Shown here in pieces: positions 1-8,274 of a stretch of DNA of 64,000 nt (positions are counted from its first letter, which is position 1; each line of letters starts with the position of its first letter). Position numbers and translations under genes: made by a program. The stretch covers positions 282,894-346,893 of the forward strand of contig NZ_PIQO01000001.1 in assembly GCF_002844575.1 (NCBI RefSeq). Reading direction: 5' to 3'. Source of the DNA: Heyndrickxia camelliae (GTDB lineage Bacteria; Bacillota; Bacilli; Bacillales; Bacillaceae_C). The notes below the pieces were generated by a model that made no database searches, was not told the DNA's origin, and was given only the letters and a program-made list of their open reading frames with translations.

Positions 1-1
1 T

Positions 2-346
2 AAAGTAGAAAGAGCAAGGGAAGTATTGGAACAGGTGGGTCTTGCGGATAAAGAAAATTCATTACCATCTCAATTATCAGGCGGGCAACAACAAAGGATT
101 GCCATTGCACGTGCGATTGTCCATAAGCCAGATTGGCTTCTTGCTGATGAACCTACCGGAAATCTTGATTCAGAAACGGGAGACCGAATATTTGAATTGA
201 TGAAGCAGTTAAATGAACAAGAAGGATGCGGGGTCTTTTTTGTTACTCACGACCCTAAGCTTGCTGCAAAAGCAGATCGAATCATTACAATGAAAGATGG
301 AAGTGTATTATCGGATAGAAAAGGGGAATCCATAGGTTATAATTAA
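2..346 (+). CDS. ABC transporter ATP-binding protein, C-terminal part (cut by window start)
   Basis: The reading frame is open from base 2, so the gene begins before the window. The visible 114 residues carry the ABC signature [14 protein letters not shown], a Walker B segment ([11 protein letters not shown]), the D-loop and the switch histidine in FVTHDP. The wording [13 protein letters not shown] is typical of the LolD/MacB/BceA type of ATPase, which works with FtsX-like permeases in export of lipoproteins, antibiotics or peptides. Walker A lies outside the window. The partner permease is not visible and is not downstream, where the next gene runs the other way. The family is certain; the substrate is unknown. 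Confidence 0.9.
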   Translation, partial: KVERAREVLEQVGLADKENSLPSQLSGGQQQRIAIARAIVHKPDWLLADEPTGNLDSETGDRIFELMKQLNEQEGCGVFFVTHDPKLAAKADRIITMKDGSVLSDRKGESIGYN

Positions 347-398
347 TGATAATTTGTACCAATTTTCCTTCTAGGTTACTAATATTGTCATGAAAAAT

Positions 399-437
399 AT
401 AGTAATGGATATCTATTTTTTCGACACCCATTACTAT
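399..437. terminator. weak inverted repeat between convergent genes
   Basis: ATAGTAATGG at 399-408 is complementary to CCATTACTAT at 428-437 around a 19-base loop. It lies between two convergent genes, where a bidirectional terminator is expected. The stem is AT-rich and the T-run is poor, so this is only a candidate. Confidence 0.35.
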
Positions 438-442
438 TAAAA

Positions 443-1315
443 TTAACCATTCACTATCGACCCACCATTAACATGAATCATCTGCCCTGACACATAGCTG
501 GAATCATCCGAAGCTAGATAAACGTAAGCAGGCGCGAGCTCATATGGCTGTCCAGGTCTACCAAAAGGCACATTTCCACCAAATGTTTCTACCTGGTCCT
601 CAGGAAATGTTGAAGGAATAAGCGGAGTCCATACAGGTCCAGGTGCCACTCCGTTCACACGAATTCCTTGTTTTGCTAAAGATAGAGCTAGGGAACGAGT
701 AAAGGTTACTACTGCCCCTTTTGTAGCGGAATAGTCGAGAAGCTGCTCATTTCCTTGATATGCTGTAACGGAGGCAGTATTAATGATGACACTTCCCTTT
801 GAAAAATGAGGAAGGACAGCTTTGGTCATGTAAAAGAACGAAAAAATATTCGTTTGGAAGGTTCTTTGTAATTGATCAGCTGTAATATTTAATATACTTT
901 GTTGAGGGTGTTGTTCAGCAGCATTGTTCACTAGAATGTCAACTTTTCCAAACTGATCAACCACCTTTTTTACCGCATCCTTACAATGCTGTTCATCACC
1001 GATATCCCCGGGGATAAGGAGACATTCCCGATTTTCTTTTTGAATAAGCGATAATGTTTCATTTGCATCATCATGTTCGTTTAAATAACAAATAGCAACA
1101 TTAGCACCTTCCATAGCAAAATAATGTGCAACAGCTTTGCCAATTCCGCTGTCTCCACCAGTAATAATGGCTGTCTTTCCAGTTAATTTTCCGCTTGCTT
1201 TATATCCGGGATCAATAGATTTTGGCAATGGATTCATCTTTGATTCGATACCTGGTTGTGTATTTTGATGCTGCTTCGGCATTGTCTTTTTCGGTTGATT
1301 TTGCTGAGAACTCAT
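443..1315 (-). CDS. SDR family NAD(P)-dependent oxidoreductase (YhdF/YhxC type)
   Basis: A 290-residue short-chain dehydrogenase. Visible motifs are the cofactor glycine motif TGGDSGIG (residues 52-59), NNAA (130-133), catalytic Ser182 and the Y195-x3-K199 pair in DYSATKG. A polar, Gln/Pro-rich 40-residue N-terminal extension precedes the Rossmann fold. This extension is typical of the general-stress SDR subgroup (B. subtilis YhdF, YhxC, YhxD, YdaD), whose substrates are unknown. The gene is monocistronic and convergent with the ABC gene. A NAD(P)-dependent alcohol/carbonyl oxidoreductase is certain at family level; the physiological substrate cannot be read from the sequence. Confidence 0.9.
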   Translation of the reverse strand: MSSQQNQPKKTMPKQHQNTQPGIESKMNPLPKSIDPGYKASGKLTGKTAIITGGDSGIGKAVAHYFAMEGANVAICYLNEHDDANETLSLIQKENRECLLIPGDIGDEQHCKDAVKKVVDQFGKVDILVNNAAEQHPQQSILNITADQLQRTFQTNIFSFFYMTKAVLPHFSKGSVIINTASVTAYQGNEQLLDYSATKGAVVTFTRSLALSLAKQGIRVNGVAPGPVWTPLIPSTFPEDQVETFGGNVPFGRPGQPYELAPAYVYLASDDSSYVSGQMIHVNGGSIVNG

Positions 1316-1390
1316 AATTTCACTCCATCCAAGATATAATCTTCCATTATTCTTTGCATCTTAGAAAATGTTATGAGTGATTTCGAAGAA

Positions 1391-1421
1391 CAAAAAACAC
1401 AGGTGGTATCCACCTGTGTTT
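1391..1421 (-). terminator. Rho-independent terminator of yitK
   Basis: A perfect 12-bp stem (1395-1406 with 1410-1421, 3-base loop) followed on the minus strand by a T-run. It overlaps the yitK stop codon. Confidence 0.9.
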
Positions 1422-1911
1422 AACGGTAATTTACAAATTGTACGTCAATAGTCAAATCTGCTTCTCTTATTGCTGCGATAATCTTTTGCAAATCATCACG
1501 GCTTTTTCCAGTTACACGGACTTGATCATCCTGTACTTGGCTTTTTACCTTTACACCGCTGTTTTTAATGATATTATTAATTTTCTTAGCGTTTTCCTTA
1601 TCGATACCTTGAATTAACTTTGCGCGTTGTCTTACTGTACCGCCTGAAGCATTTTCCACTTTCCCGTAATCTAGATTTTTTACAGGAACACCGCGTTTAA
1701 TCAATTTACTGAACAATACATCCTTCACTTGACTCAATTTATACTCATCATCCGAAACCAGAACAAGTTCTTCTTTGTCCAATTTAATATCGCTTTTGCT
1801 TCCTTTAAAATCGTATCTGGTTTGGATTTCCTTCATCGCTTGGGTAATCGCATTGGTTACTTCAGAAAAATCAACTTGTGACACAATATCAAACGAACTT
1901 TCTTTTGCCAT
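1420..1911 (-). CDS. yitK: YajQ-family nucleotide-binding protein YitK
   Basis: A 163-residue protein starting [11 protein letters not shown] and containing [38 protein letters not shown] and [19 protein letters not shown]. These mark the UPF0234/YajQ family (two ferredoxin-like domains). Some homologues bind cyclic di-GMP or RNA; the role in Bacillus is not settled. Two ATGs are adjacent. The second (1911) is preferred because GGAGG is then 6 bases upstream, and because B. subtilis YitK starts [10 protein letters not shown]. The gene stands alone with its own terminator. Confidence 0.92.
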   Translation of the reverse strand: MAKESSFDIVSQVDFSEVTNAITQAMKEIQTRYDFKGSKSDIKLDKEELVLVSDDEYKLSQVKDVLFSKLIKRGVPVKNLDYGKVENASGGTVRQRAKLIQGIDKENAKKINNIIKNSGVKVKSQVQDDQVRVTGKSRDDLQKIIAAIREADLTIDVQFVNYR

Positions 1912-1914
1912 CAT

Positions 1915-2196
1915 GAACCTCCACCGTTACGTAATATTACCAATATTATAGTCAAACGAATGAAGGGAAACAACCTTTTTATATTTTGAAATATATAAAA
2001 TATATTCCTGCAGAATTCTTATAAAAAAACAGCTGATCAAGTTTTGAAAATAACGAAACTAATCTATTCCTAATATAGAATAGTGGAATAAGACGGCATT
2101 TCGCAAGTAAAATCTCTGTCAACATGTCCCTAGCATGGTGTATATAGAACAACGCTAAGTAAATTCGGTTCATTGCCGTTTACAAATAGTATAAAT
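1915..2196. other. intergenic region, no supported gene
   Basis: AT-rich spacer between yitK and the next small minus-strand gene. A 64-codon minus ORF at 1979-2173 has no ribosome binding site and an unnatural composition. I see no repeat or structured RNA here. Confidence 0.5.
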
Positions 2197-2227
2197 AGAA
2201 AAAAGACAAGGAACTTTTCCCTGTCTT
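2197..2227 (-). terminator. Rho-independent terminator
   Basis: An 11-bp stem (2203-2213 with 2217-2227, one G-U pair) followed on the minus strand by six T. It overlaps the stop of the 43-residue gene that it terminates. Confidence 0.88.
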
Positions 2228-2357
2228 ATAAATGATCGGTTTTCTTGGAATATTGATGTTTTCCAGCCTTGCGATTCTTTTCACGAATCATATTTTTTTC
2301 ATGTCTTAAAGCATTATTGTCTCTTGCTTTCTTATCATTATCAGATGTATGTGACAT
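2226..2357 (-). CDS. small basic protein, DUF3941-like (43 aa)
   Basis: A short minus-strand gene encoding 43 residues, starting MSHTSDNDKKARDNN and ending QYSKKTDHL. It has a strong AAGGGGG ribosome binding site 8 bases before the ATG and its own terminator directly after the stop, both good evidence of a real gene. The composition is highly charged (Lys, Arg, Asp, His, Asn), with no hydrophobic core or membrane segment. From memory it resembles the DUF3941 family of tiny Bacillus proteins of unknown function. It is transcribed away from yitS, probably as a single gene. Confidence 0.78.
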   Translation of the reverse strand: MSHTSDNDKKARDNNALRHEKNMIREKNRKAGKHQYSKKTDHL

Positions 2358-2418
2358 GTGATAATCCCCCTTCAAATTGTTCCTCCTTAATATCACCATT
2401 GAGGGGGGAAATTATGAA

Positions 2419-3279
2419 TTATTGACGTTGATTCAAAAAGAATACTGCTAATGTGCCAGGACCAGCATGGGATCCCACTGCGGACCCAATAATATTGATA
2501 TAAAAATCTTTTACACCAAAACGTTCTTCAATTAATTTTTTTAAATTCAAGGCAGCTTCTTCGTCATCTCCATGGCAAATTCCGATACATTGCTCTTGGA
2601 GTGAATCGCCTCTTTCTGCCATTAAATCAAGCATACGTTGAAGTAATTTTTTCTTTCCTCTTATTTTTTCAAGAGGAACCAGCTTTCCGTCCTCGACATG
2701 AAGAAGCGGTTTGATATTTAATAGTCCGCCCAAAAATGCAGAGGCTTTCGATAATCTTCCGCCTTTTGCTAAATAATCTAAGTCATCCACCGTAAATAAA
2801 TGCTCCATATGCTGGCTATTAAAAATCGCTGTTTTAATAATTTCTTCTCTAGATGCATTGGCCTTCAACTGGCTAACCGCATTTTTCACAACTAGACCAT
2901 AACCAACAGAAGCACATTTAGTATCAATGATGGTAAGATCTAAATCCGGATACTCCTCTAATACTTGCCCGCGTACCATTTCAGCTGTTTGATACGTTCC
3001 TGATAAAGCAGAAGAGAAAGCAATATATATTCCGGATTGTTTTGATTTAGCAAGCTCAACAAAGGTTTCTTCAAAAACCTCCGGAGAAGGCTGGGAAGTT
3101 TTCGGTACTTTTCCGGAACGAATTCCATCAAAAACTTGTTTTGGATTGATTGTTTTAATATCAAGATATTCCTTTTCATCCAAGTAAACGTTTAGCGGAA
3201 TTAAAGTTACATCATTTTTATCAAAAAATTCTAAAGGTAGGTCACACGCACTATCTGCAAATAACTTTATAGCAGTCAT
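2419..3279 (-). CDS. yitS: DegV family fatty-acid-binding protein YitS
   Basis: A 286-residue DegV/FakB-type protein. The N-terminus IKLFADSACDLPLE contains the family S-x-x-D-L/C pattern. FSSALSGTYQTAE and VDDLDYLAKGGRLSKASAFLGGLLNIKPLL are the conserved fatty-acid-binding and hinge segments. DegV proteins bind a long-chain fatty acid, and FakB members present it to the kinase FakA for phosphorylation. The reading frame extends to a GTG at 3288, but ATG 3279 is chosen because AGGTG then sits at correct spacing. It is divergent from yitT, the same arrangement as in B. subtilis. Confidence 0.93.
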   Translation of the reverse strand: MTAIKLFADSACDLPLEFFDKNDVTLIPLNVYLDEKEYLDIKTINPKQVFDGIRSGKVPKTSQPSPEVFEETFVELAKSKQSGIYIAFSSALSGTYQTAEMVRGQVLEEYPDLDLTIIDTKCASVGYGLVVKNAVSQLKANASREEIIKTAIFNSQHMEHLFTVDDLDYLAKGGRLSKASAFLGGLLNIKPLLHVEDGKLVPLEKIRGKKKLLQRMLDLMAERGDSLQEQCIGICHGDDEEAALNLKKLIEERFGVKDFYINIIGSAVGSHAGPGTLAVFFLNQRQ

Positions 3280-3409
3280 CCTTTTCACCTATACTTTCGA
3301 TTCATATTTCCTTTTATTCTATCTATTTTACTTAAATTTCACAATCCTTTTGGTATGAAGTACCTGTATTTAGGTTATAGAGAATAGTATGAATGAGGAG
3401 GATATTTTT

Positions 3410-4264
3410 ATGAAAAAGGAACTTATCATCGAACATGTAAAAAAAATCATTGTTGTTTTAGTTGGTGCCTTTTTAAATGCCATTGCTATAAACTACTTTT
3501 TAAAGCCTGCCAATGTTTATTCCAGCGGATTTACTGGGGCAGCACAGCTTTTGTCCAATATTTTTAACCAGTATACCCCTATACATATTTCGATGGGATT
3601 ACTTTTACTCGTGTTAAATATTCCAGTTGCCATTCTTGGATGGTTAAAGGTTGGAAAGCTATTTACGTTGTATAGTTTTGTGTCCGTCGTTTTGATGTCT
3701 GTGTTTTTGGAAATTATACCTGTTCATAAAGCTTCAGGTGATATTCTCTTATATGCTGTATTCGGTGGTGTAATTGCTGCGATTGGAGTTGGAATTACGT
3801 TAAAATTTGGTGCTTCTACCGGCGGCTTAGATATTATTGCCATGGTTTTATCCCGAATTCAGGATAAACCGGTAGGAATTTACTATTTTGTGTTAAATGC
3901 AATTATTATTATCACGGCAGGATATGTATATGGTTGGGATAAGGCATTGTACACGCTTGTTTCCTTATATGCATCAACAAGAGTCATCGATGCCATTCAT
4001 ACACGTCATCAAAAATTAACGGTCATGATTATTACGAAAATGCCATCGGAAATGAAGAAGGCAATTCATGCGAGATTAGTGCGCGGAATTACGCTAATCC
4101 CTGCTAAAGGGGCATTTTCAAATGAGGATAGAGAAATGCTTATGATTGTAATTACTCGATATGAATTATATGCAATGGAGCGTATTATAAAAGAGGTAGA
4201 CCCTAATGCATTTACAAATGTAGTGCAAACAGCAGCGGTTTATGGTTTCTTTAGAAAAGATTAA
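3410..4264 (+). CDS. yitT: YitT family membrane protein
   Basis: 284 residues. The first two thirds are hydrophobic (about five membrane segments, DUF161). The last 90 residues form a soluble DUF2179 domain (from about MIITKMPSEMKKAI to the end). The annotated frame can be read from 3389, but AGGAGG lies 8 bases before ATG 3410, which is the start used. The family is widespread in Firmicutes and its transport or sensing role is unproven. The DegV/YitT divergent pair and the BsuPI gene downstream reproduce the yitS-yitT-ipi order of B. subtilis. Confidence 0.93.
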   Translation: MKKELIIEHVKKIIVVLVGAFLNAIAINYFLKPANVYSSGFTGAAQLLSNIFNQYTPIHISMGLLLLVLNIPVAILGWLKVGKLFTLYSFVSVVLMSVFLEIIPVHKASGDILLYAVFGGVIAAIGVGITLKFGASTGGLDIIAMVLSRIQDKPVGIYYFVLNAIIIITAGYVYGWDKALYTLVSLYASTRVIDAIHTRHQKLTVMIITKMPSEMKKAIHARLVRGITLIPAKGAFSNEDREMLMIVITRYELYAMERIIKEVDPNAFTNVVQTAAVYGFFRKD

Positions 4265-4327
4265 TTTCGAAGTAGATAGAACATACTAAACGGTGAGGTT
4301 TTTCCATTTTTGGAAGGAAGTGCACCG

Positions 4328-5044
4328 ATGAAAAAAATACTCATTTTTCTTTGTTTGATGATTCTTTTGGTTCCTAAATTAGCGAATGCGACCGGGAAGG
4401 ATGTTGGATCGATGGTATCCTGGAATGCTCAACTTAGACCATATGCTGATCATCTGGAAATAAATTTAATCGTTCGAAATAATTCGGAACAAAATGTCCA
4501 GTTGGAATTTCCAACAAGTAAATTGTATGATTTCTCTATACTGGATGGAAAGAGAGAGGTTTTCCGTTTTAGCAAAGGAAAGTATTATCTACAAGCATTT
4601 CAATATGTTAAACTTCAAAGCGGGGAAGAAAAAAGCTGGACCATTAATTGGGATTATAAAAGTAATCAAAAAAGACTTTCTTCTGGAAAGTATACCCTGA
4701 TAGCAAGATTGTTGCCTAGTAAATTAAATGGGGTCATTAGTCCACAGCAATGGGTGACAAAACAAGAATTCGAAGTTCCTGCACTGCATGGTATTCATAC
4801 CGAAGGAAAAGCAGGAAATTATACAGTTTCCGGAGATGCAGATTATTCAAGTGAAAATTATTACTACTCAGTAGATGACGGTCATAATCTCCTAATAGCA
4901 AGAAAGGCCATTCCAATTGAAAGGAATGCATTCCACATTTCATTTCATCTTCCGAATGATATAGTTACCCAAAACAAGTCGGTCATATTTACAATTTTTA
5001 ATGCAAAGGATGAACCAATTTTTATCCAAAATTTAAAGAAATAG
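4328..5044 (+). CDS. exported BsuPI-domain protein (Ipi-related)
   Basis: 238 residues. Residues 1-21 are a signal peptide (lysines, a hydrophobic stretch, then LANA before TGKD). Residues about 28-125 match the BsuPI domain, with alternating hydrophobic residues, LRPYADHLEINLIVRNNS, and GEEKSWTINWDY. B. subtilis Ipi, at the same locus, is an intracellular inhibitor of the major intracellular serine protease ISP-1 and has no signal peptide. Here the protein is predicted to be exported and carries an extra C-terminal domain of about 100 residues. Start at ATG 4328 follows GGAAGG. The inhibitory function is inferred from the domain only. Confidence 0.85.
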   Translation: MKKILIFLCLMILLVPKLANATGKDVGSMVSWNAQLRPYADHLEINLIVRNNSEQNVQLEFPTSKLYDFSILDGKREVFRFSKGKYYLQAFQYVKLQSGEEKSWTINWDYKSNQKRLSSGKYTLIARLLPSKLNGVISPQQWVTKQEFEVPALHGIHTEGKAGNYTVSGDADYSSENYYYSVDDGHNLLIARKAIPIERNAFHISFHLPNDIVTQNKSVIFTIFNAKDEPIFIQNLKK

Positions 5045-5066
5045 CTGCCAAAAACGGCAGCTATTT
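5039..5066. terminator. bidirectional terminator hairpin
   Basis: AAATAGCTGCC (5039-5049) pairs perfectly with GGCAGCTATTT (5056-5066). It overlaps the stop codons of the BsuPI gene and of the convergent DUF3813-like gene. T-runs are short on both sides. Confidence 0.75.
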
Positions 5067-5240
5067 CAATTGTTCTAACTCATCCTGCATTTTATTTAAT
5101 TGATTTTGCTCGGCAATGGTAGAGTTTGCAAATGCAGAGGAAAGTGCATTCTTTGCCTTTTGAATAGTTTGTTCATCATTAGGAGAGCCTTTAGCTCTTT
5201 CAACAAAGAATTTTGCTTGTTGAAATAACCTATTTGTCAT
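5061..5240 (-). CDS. DUF3813-like small protein (59 aa)
   Basis: 59 residues beginning MTNRLFQQAKFFVERAKGS, mostly amphipathic helix (QTIQKAKNALSSAFANST, then a Glu/Gln/Leu-rich tail). AGGAGG stands 9 bases before the ATG. The start overlaps the stop of the upstream small gene as TAATG, so translation is probably coupled. It matches, by memory, the DUF3813 family found beside yitU in many Bacillus genomes; function unknown. The position between the BsuPI gene and yitU fits B. subtilis yizC, but I do not assign that symbol. Confidence 0.8.
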   Translation of the reverse strand: MTNRLFQQAKFFVERAKGSPNDEQTIQKAKNALSSAFANSTIAEQNQLNKMQDELEQLK

Positions 5241-5395
5241 TATTCTAGTCCTCCTAATGACGAGTCCTTCATAAACTCTAGCTGACGTTCTTCTGCTTCA
5301 GCATATGTGGAACGGTATGGAAAGCGCTCATCATGTTTTGATACTGCATCTTTTCCCTGCTGAACAAAACGTTTCGATTTGTTTCTTTTACCCAA
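5240..5395 (-). CDS. hypothetical small basic protein (51 aa)
   Basis: 51 residues starting from a TTG: MGKRNKSKRFVQQGKDAVSK, ending FMKDSSLGGLE. The N-terminal half is strongly basic and the C-terminal half acidic. A GGCGGTG ribosome-binding-like sequence lies 6 bases before the TTG; a GTG three codons earlier (5404) is an alternative start. Its TAA shares a base with the ATG of the DUF3813-like gene, which makes it the first gene of a two-gene unit. I do not recognise the family. The natural composition and stop/start coupling support coding. Confidence 0.6.
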   Translation of the reverse strand: MGKRNKSKRFVQQGKDAVSKHDERFPYRSTYAEAEERQLEFMKDSSLGGLE

Positions 5396-5502
5396 ACGAA
5401 ACACCGCCCTTGGCTAGAATTAAACGAATGAGATTCGTTCTTTATTTAGTATGAACTTCCCTCTTCAATTGAGTCAGGTAAAAAAATGGAATGCAGGTAC
5501 TA

Positions 5503-6315
5503 TTAAAGCTTGAAAAATTCTTCCAAAAATATCGAAACACCGTCTTCCATATTGGTAGCAGTTACATGATTGGCTATTTCCTTAAGAGGTGTGATCGCAT
5601 TGCCCATTGCAACCCCTACCCCTGCATATTCAATCATTTCAAAATCATTGTCCTCGTCGCCAAATGCCACAATATTCTCCCTAGGTATATTGTAGTAATT
5701 AGCAACTCTTTCAATTCCTTTGGCTTTACTTAATCCATATTTTACAATTTCAATAATATGCCATGGGGCTCCCCAGCGTCGATGATCAATCACTTCGGCA
5801 TGAACATCTGATAGGTGCTGACGAATTTTCGGAACATCTTTTTCTTCTGCGTGAATCAATAAGGAAGTTGGATTGTCTTGCAGATAAGATAATAAATTTC
5901 CAGTCGTTACTTTTGGACTTTCATGATGGAATATTTCTAATAACTTTTCATCATGATAATGCAAATATACATGATCCAGTACTTCTGCAATAATATTATG
6001 GATATTATATTGATGGCATGTATCCACGATATCCTTCACTACGCTTAAATCTATCGGTTGATGATACATGCCCCAGTTAGCTTTAAGTGGGTGATGAACA
6101 AACGCACCATTAAAATTTACAATAGGGGATTGTAAGTTTAATTCCTGATAATATCTCTTGCTTGATCGATATGGTCTGCCTGTTGAAATCATGACAATAT
6201 GACCTTTTTGTTGAAGTTTATTAATAGTGCGGGAAGTTCTTTCGGAAATATTTTTGTCGTCTGTTAAGAGAGTTCCATCTAAATCCAGAGCAATTAAATA
6301 AGGGTGTAGTGACAT
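5503..6315 (-). CDS. yitU: Cof-type HAD phosphatase YitU
   Basis: 270 residues with all four HAD motifs: DLDGTLL (nucleophile Asp11, acid Asp13), STGR (44-47), Lys near 197-199 in LSKAKG and GDEDND (219-224). The insert between motifs II and III is a C2-type cap, which places it in the Cof/YkrA class (sugar phosphate or FMN phosphatases). The open frame runs upstream to 6372, but ATG 6315 has AAAGGAG 7 bases before it. The substrate is not inferable. Syntenic with B. subtilis yitU, beside yitV. Confidence 0.92.
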   Translation of the reverse strand: MSLHPYLIALDLDGTLLTDDKNISERTSRTINKLQQKGHIVMISTGRPYRSSKRYYQELNLQSPIVNFNGAFVHHPLKANWGMYHQPIDLSVVKDIVDTCHQYNIHNIIAEVLDHVYLHYHDEKLLEIFHHESPKVTTGNLLSYLQDNPTSLLIHAEEKDVPKIRQHLSDVHAEVIDHRRWGAPWHIIEIVKYGLSKAKGIERVANYYNIPRENIVAFGDEDNDFEMIEYAGVGVAMGNAITPLKEIANHVTATNMEDGVSIFLEEFFKL

Positions 6316-6567
6316 TTGATTTCTCCTTTGCTGAATCTTATTCATGGGAAAAGACATGTAAATTTGATACACTGTCTTTGGGCAAGGCTCTTTTCTTAAA
6401 CTTTGCTGCTTTTTAAAAAGAAAATCTTATAATTTTCTCATTTCGGGTTAGAAAAGAGAGAGCAATTTAGGAAACAGCCTTGGACAATAGTAAAATAAGG
6501 TTGTAATCTCAATATACTAAATAATATTAACAATTAGAAGGAATATGTGTAAGAAGGAGCCGTTATA

Positions 6568-7335
6568 GTGATTCAAATACAAAAAGATATTATAGAAGAC
6601 ATCCCAGTATTACATGTGGTTAAAGAGAAAATATATATAGAAAAAGCACCTCTTGTGATTTTTGTTCATGGATTTGAGTCAGCAAAGGAACATAATCTTC
6701 ATTATGCATACCTTTTAGCGGAAAAAGGTTTTCGAGTGGTATTGCCTGAAATTATGTTTCATGGAGAAAGACAGAAGGATTCGTCTAAGATGGAAGTAAT
6801 GTTCAAGTTTTGGGAGATTATTTTAAAAACCATTCATGAAATTGATGTTATCAAAAATTACTATGTACAAAATGGCTACACAGATCCGGAAAGAATTGGT
6901 TTAGTAGGTACGTCTATGGGCGGAATTATTACATGTGGTGCATTAACGAAATATCCGTGGATAAAAGCGGCCGTGGTGTTAATGGGAAGCCCGAATTACG
7001 AGGAGTTTGCTCTTGAGCAAATACAAAAACTAAAGAATAACGGAATTAAAATACCACTAACAGATGAAGAATTGCAGAAACAAATATCTGTATTACATGA
7101 ATTTGACTTAAGTAAACATCCAGAAATATTGGAGAAGCGGCCGATTTTATTTTGGCATGGAGCAAAAGATAACATGGTTCCCTATCAGCCCACATATGAT
7201 TATTATAAAAAGATTCAAACATTGTACGCAAACGTTCCAGATAGATTAGAATTCATAACAGATACAAAATCAGGCCATAAGGTTTCAAGAGAAGGCTTAT
7301 TGAAAACCGTTGATTGGTTTGAAAGATGGTTATAA
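6568..7335 (+). CDS. yitV: alpha/beta hydrolase, esterase YitV
   Basis: 255 residues with a complete serine-hydrolase triad: oxyanion segment HGFESAKEH (34-42), nucleophile Ser116 in GTSMGG, Asp201 in WHGAKDNMVPY and His237 in SGHKVS. Start is GTG 6568, preceded by AAGGAG at 8 bases. The family (YitV/YjfP-like) acts on small carboxyl esters in vitro; its natural substrate is unknown. It is divergent from yitU and followed by yitW after 60 bases, possibly co-transcribed. Confidence 0.9.
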   Translation: MIQIQKDIIEDIPVLHVVKEKIYIEKAPLVIFVHGFESAKEHNLHYAYLLAEKGFRVVLPEIMFHGERQKDSSKMEVMFKFWEIILKTIHEIDVIKNYYVQNGYTDPERIGLVGTSMGGIITCGALTKYPWIKAAVVLMGSPNYEEFALEQIQKLKNNGIKIPLTDEELQKQISVLHEFDLSKHPEILEKRPILFWHGAKDNMVPYQPTYDYYKKIQTLYANVPDRLEFITDTKSGHKVSREGLLKTVDWFERWL

Positions 7336-7395
7336 TTTCTTTTTTCACTGTAAGTTTGCTATGATAGGATTAAATATATGAAGGAGTGAATTGGA

Positions 7396-7704
7396 ATGGA
7401 TGAAGAACTGAGAGAAAGTATTCTTGGTGCTTTAGAACAAGTTATTGACCCTGAGCTTGGTATCGATATTGTCAATCTTGGGCTTGTATATGATTTAGAT
7501 TTAGATGAGGAAGGGAAATTAACCGTTACGATGACATTAACGGCAATGGGATGCCCTCTTGCTGGTATTATTGTTGATCAGGTTCAAACTGCCTTACGAG
7601 ATTTGCCTGAGGTAAAGGATACAGAAGTAAATATTGTCTGGAATCCGCCTTGGTCAAAAGACCGCTTATCACGATATGCCAAAATAGCGTTAGGCATTAG
7701 TTAA
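7396..7704 (+). CDS. yitW: MIP18/DUF59 family Fe-S assembly factor YitW
   Basis: 102 residues. It begins with the helix LRESILGALEQVIDPELGID and contains the signature D-P-E (18-20) and the single conserved Cys53 in TAMGCPLAG, both diagnostic of the MIP18/SufT-like family. Members help mature iron-sulfur proteins; in phenylacetate systems (PaaD) they aid an oxygenase. No paa genes are nearby, so a general Fe-S role is more likely. Good AAGGAG site. Syntenic with B. subtilis yitW. Confidence 0.9.
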   Translation: MDEELRESILGALEQVIDPELGIDIVNLGLVYDLDLDEEGKLTVTMTLTAMGCPLAGIIVDQVQTALRDLPEVKDTEVNIVWNPPWSKDRLSRYAKIALGIS

Positions 7705-7781
7705 ATTGGAAAAATAAGACGCTTATTTCCATACTGAAATGATGCAAAATAGTATTGACGCTAATTTTAGGAGGGAATACC

Positions 7782-7961
7782 ATGGGACAACGTCGAAGAT
7801 TTCATTCCGGAGATAAAGCTCCCAACAATGGAGTGTATGTAGAAGTTGGAGAAAATGGTAGCATGGTGGTCAATCCGAAAAGTATAAGACTAAATGCGGG
7901 AGATCACTTCCCCGAAACATCAAACGATGAGCGTCATTGGACATATAAGCGCAAACCTTAA
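7782..7961 (+). CDS. yjzC: YjzC family small protein
   Basis: 59 residues: MGQRRRFHSGDKAPNNGVYV at the start and DERHWTYKRKP at the end, clearly the YjzC family. AGGAGGG precedes ATG 7782 by 6 bases, so the longer frame from 7755 is rejected. The protein is small, basic and of unknown function. A terminator follows at once. In B. subtilis yjzC is next to yjzD; here clpB separates the two. Confidence 0.9.
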   Translation: MGQRRRFHSGDKAPNNGVYVEVGENGSMVVNPKSIRLNAGDHFPETSNDERHWTYKRKP

Positions 7962-7986
7962 GCCATCCTAATTTGGATGGCTTTTT
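7960..7986 (+). terminator. Rho-independent terminator of yjzC
   Basis: AAGCCATCC (7960-7968) pairs with GGATGGCTT (7975-7983), followed by a T-run. Confidence 0.92.
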
Positions 7987-8274
7987 CATATGGGATTAGG
8001 CTGAATTATTTGCCTCAATATTTCCCGAAGTGATTGAATTTTTTAGTAGTGCCTGAATTTTTGTCGGTTATGGTTGAATTATGTAAAAGCAGATACCAGT
8101 TCCGGTTAGGATAAAAGGATCGTATTTTTGATTGTTAAAGACTGAGTTCGCTAATTCCTTCCTTAGTGCTCTTTTAAAGGGATAGCGAAACGTCTGTCAG
8201 CTTAGAATTTTGCTCTTTGGTAATATATAGAATAAAATAATCTTAGAATTATACACTCTTGGGGTGATCTAAAA
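7987..8274 (+). promoter_or_regulatory. clpB upstream region
   Basis: 288 bases without a gene that must contain the clpB promoter. I searched by eye for a CtsR heptad repeat (GGTCAAA), a CIRCE element and a sigma-B promoter and saw no convincing match. Only AT-rich candidate -10 sequences occur near 8220-8245. Confidence 0.4.

Noticed and set aside
1979..2173. 64-codon minus ORF
   Set aside because: No ribosome binding site, unusual composition, and a strong terminator and gene beside it explain the region.
7987..8274. Heat-shock operator for clpB (TTAGTGCTC near 8162)
   Set aside because: Only a partial resemblance to half a CIRCE element; no inverted partner at nine-base spacing.
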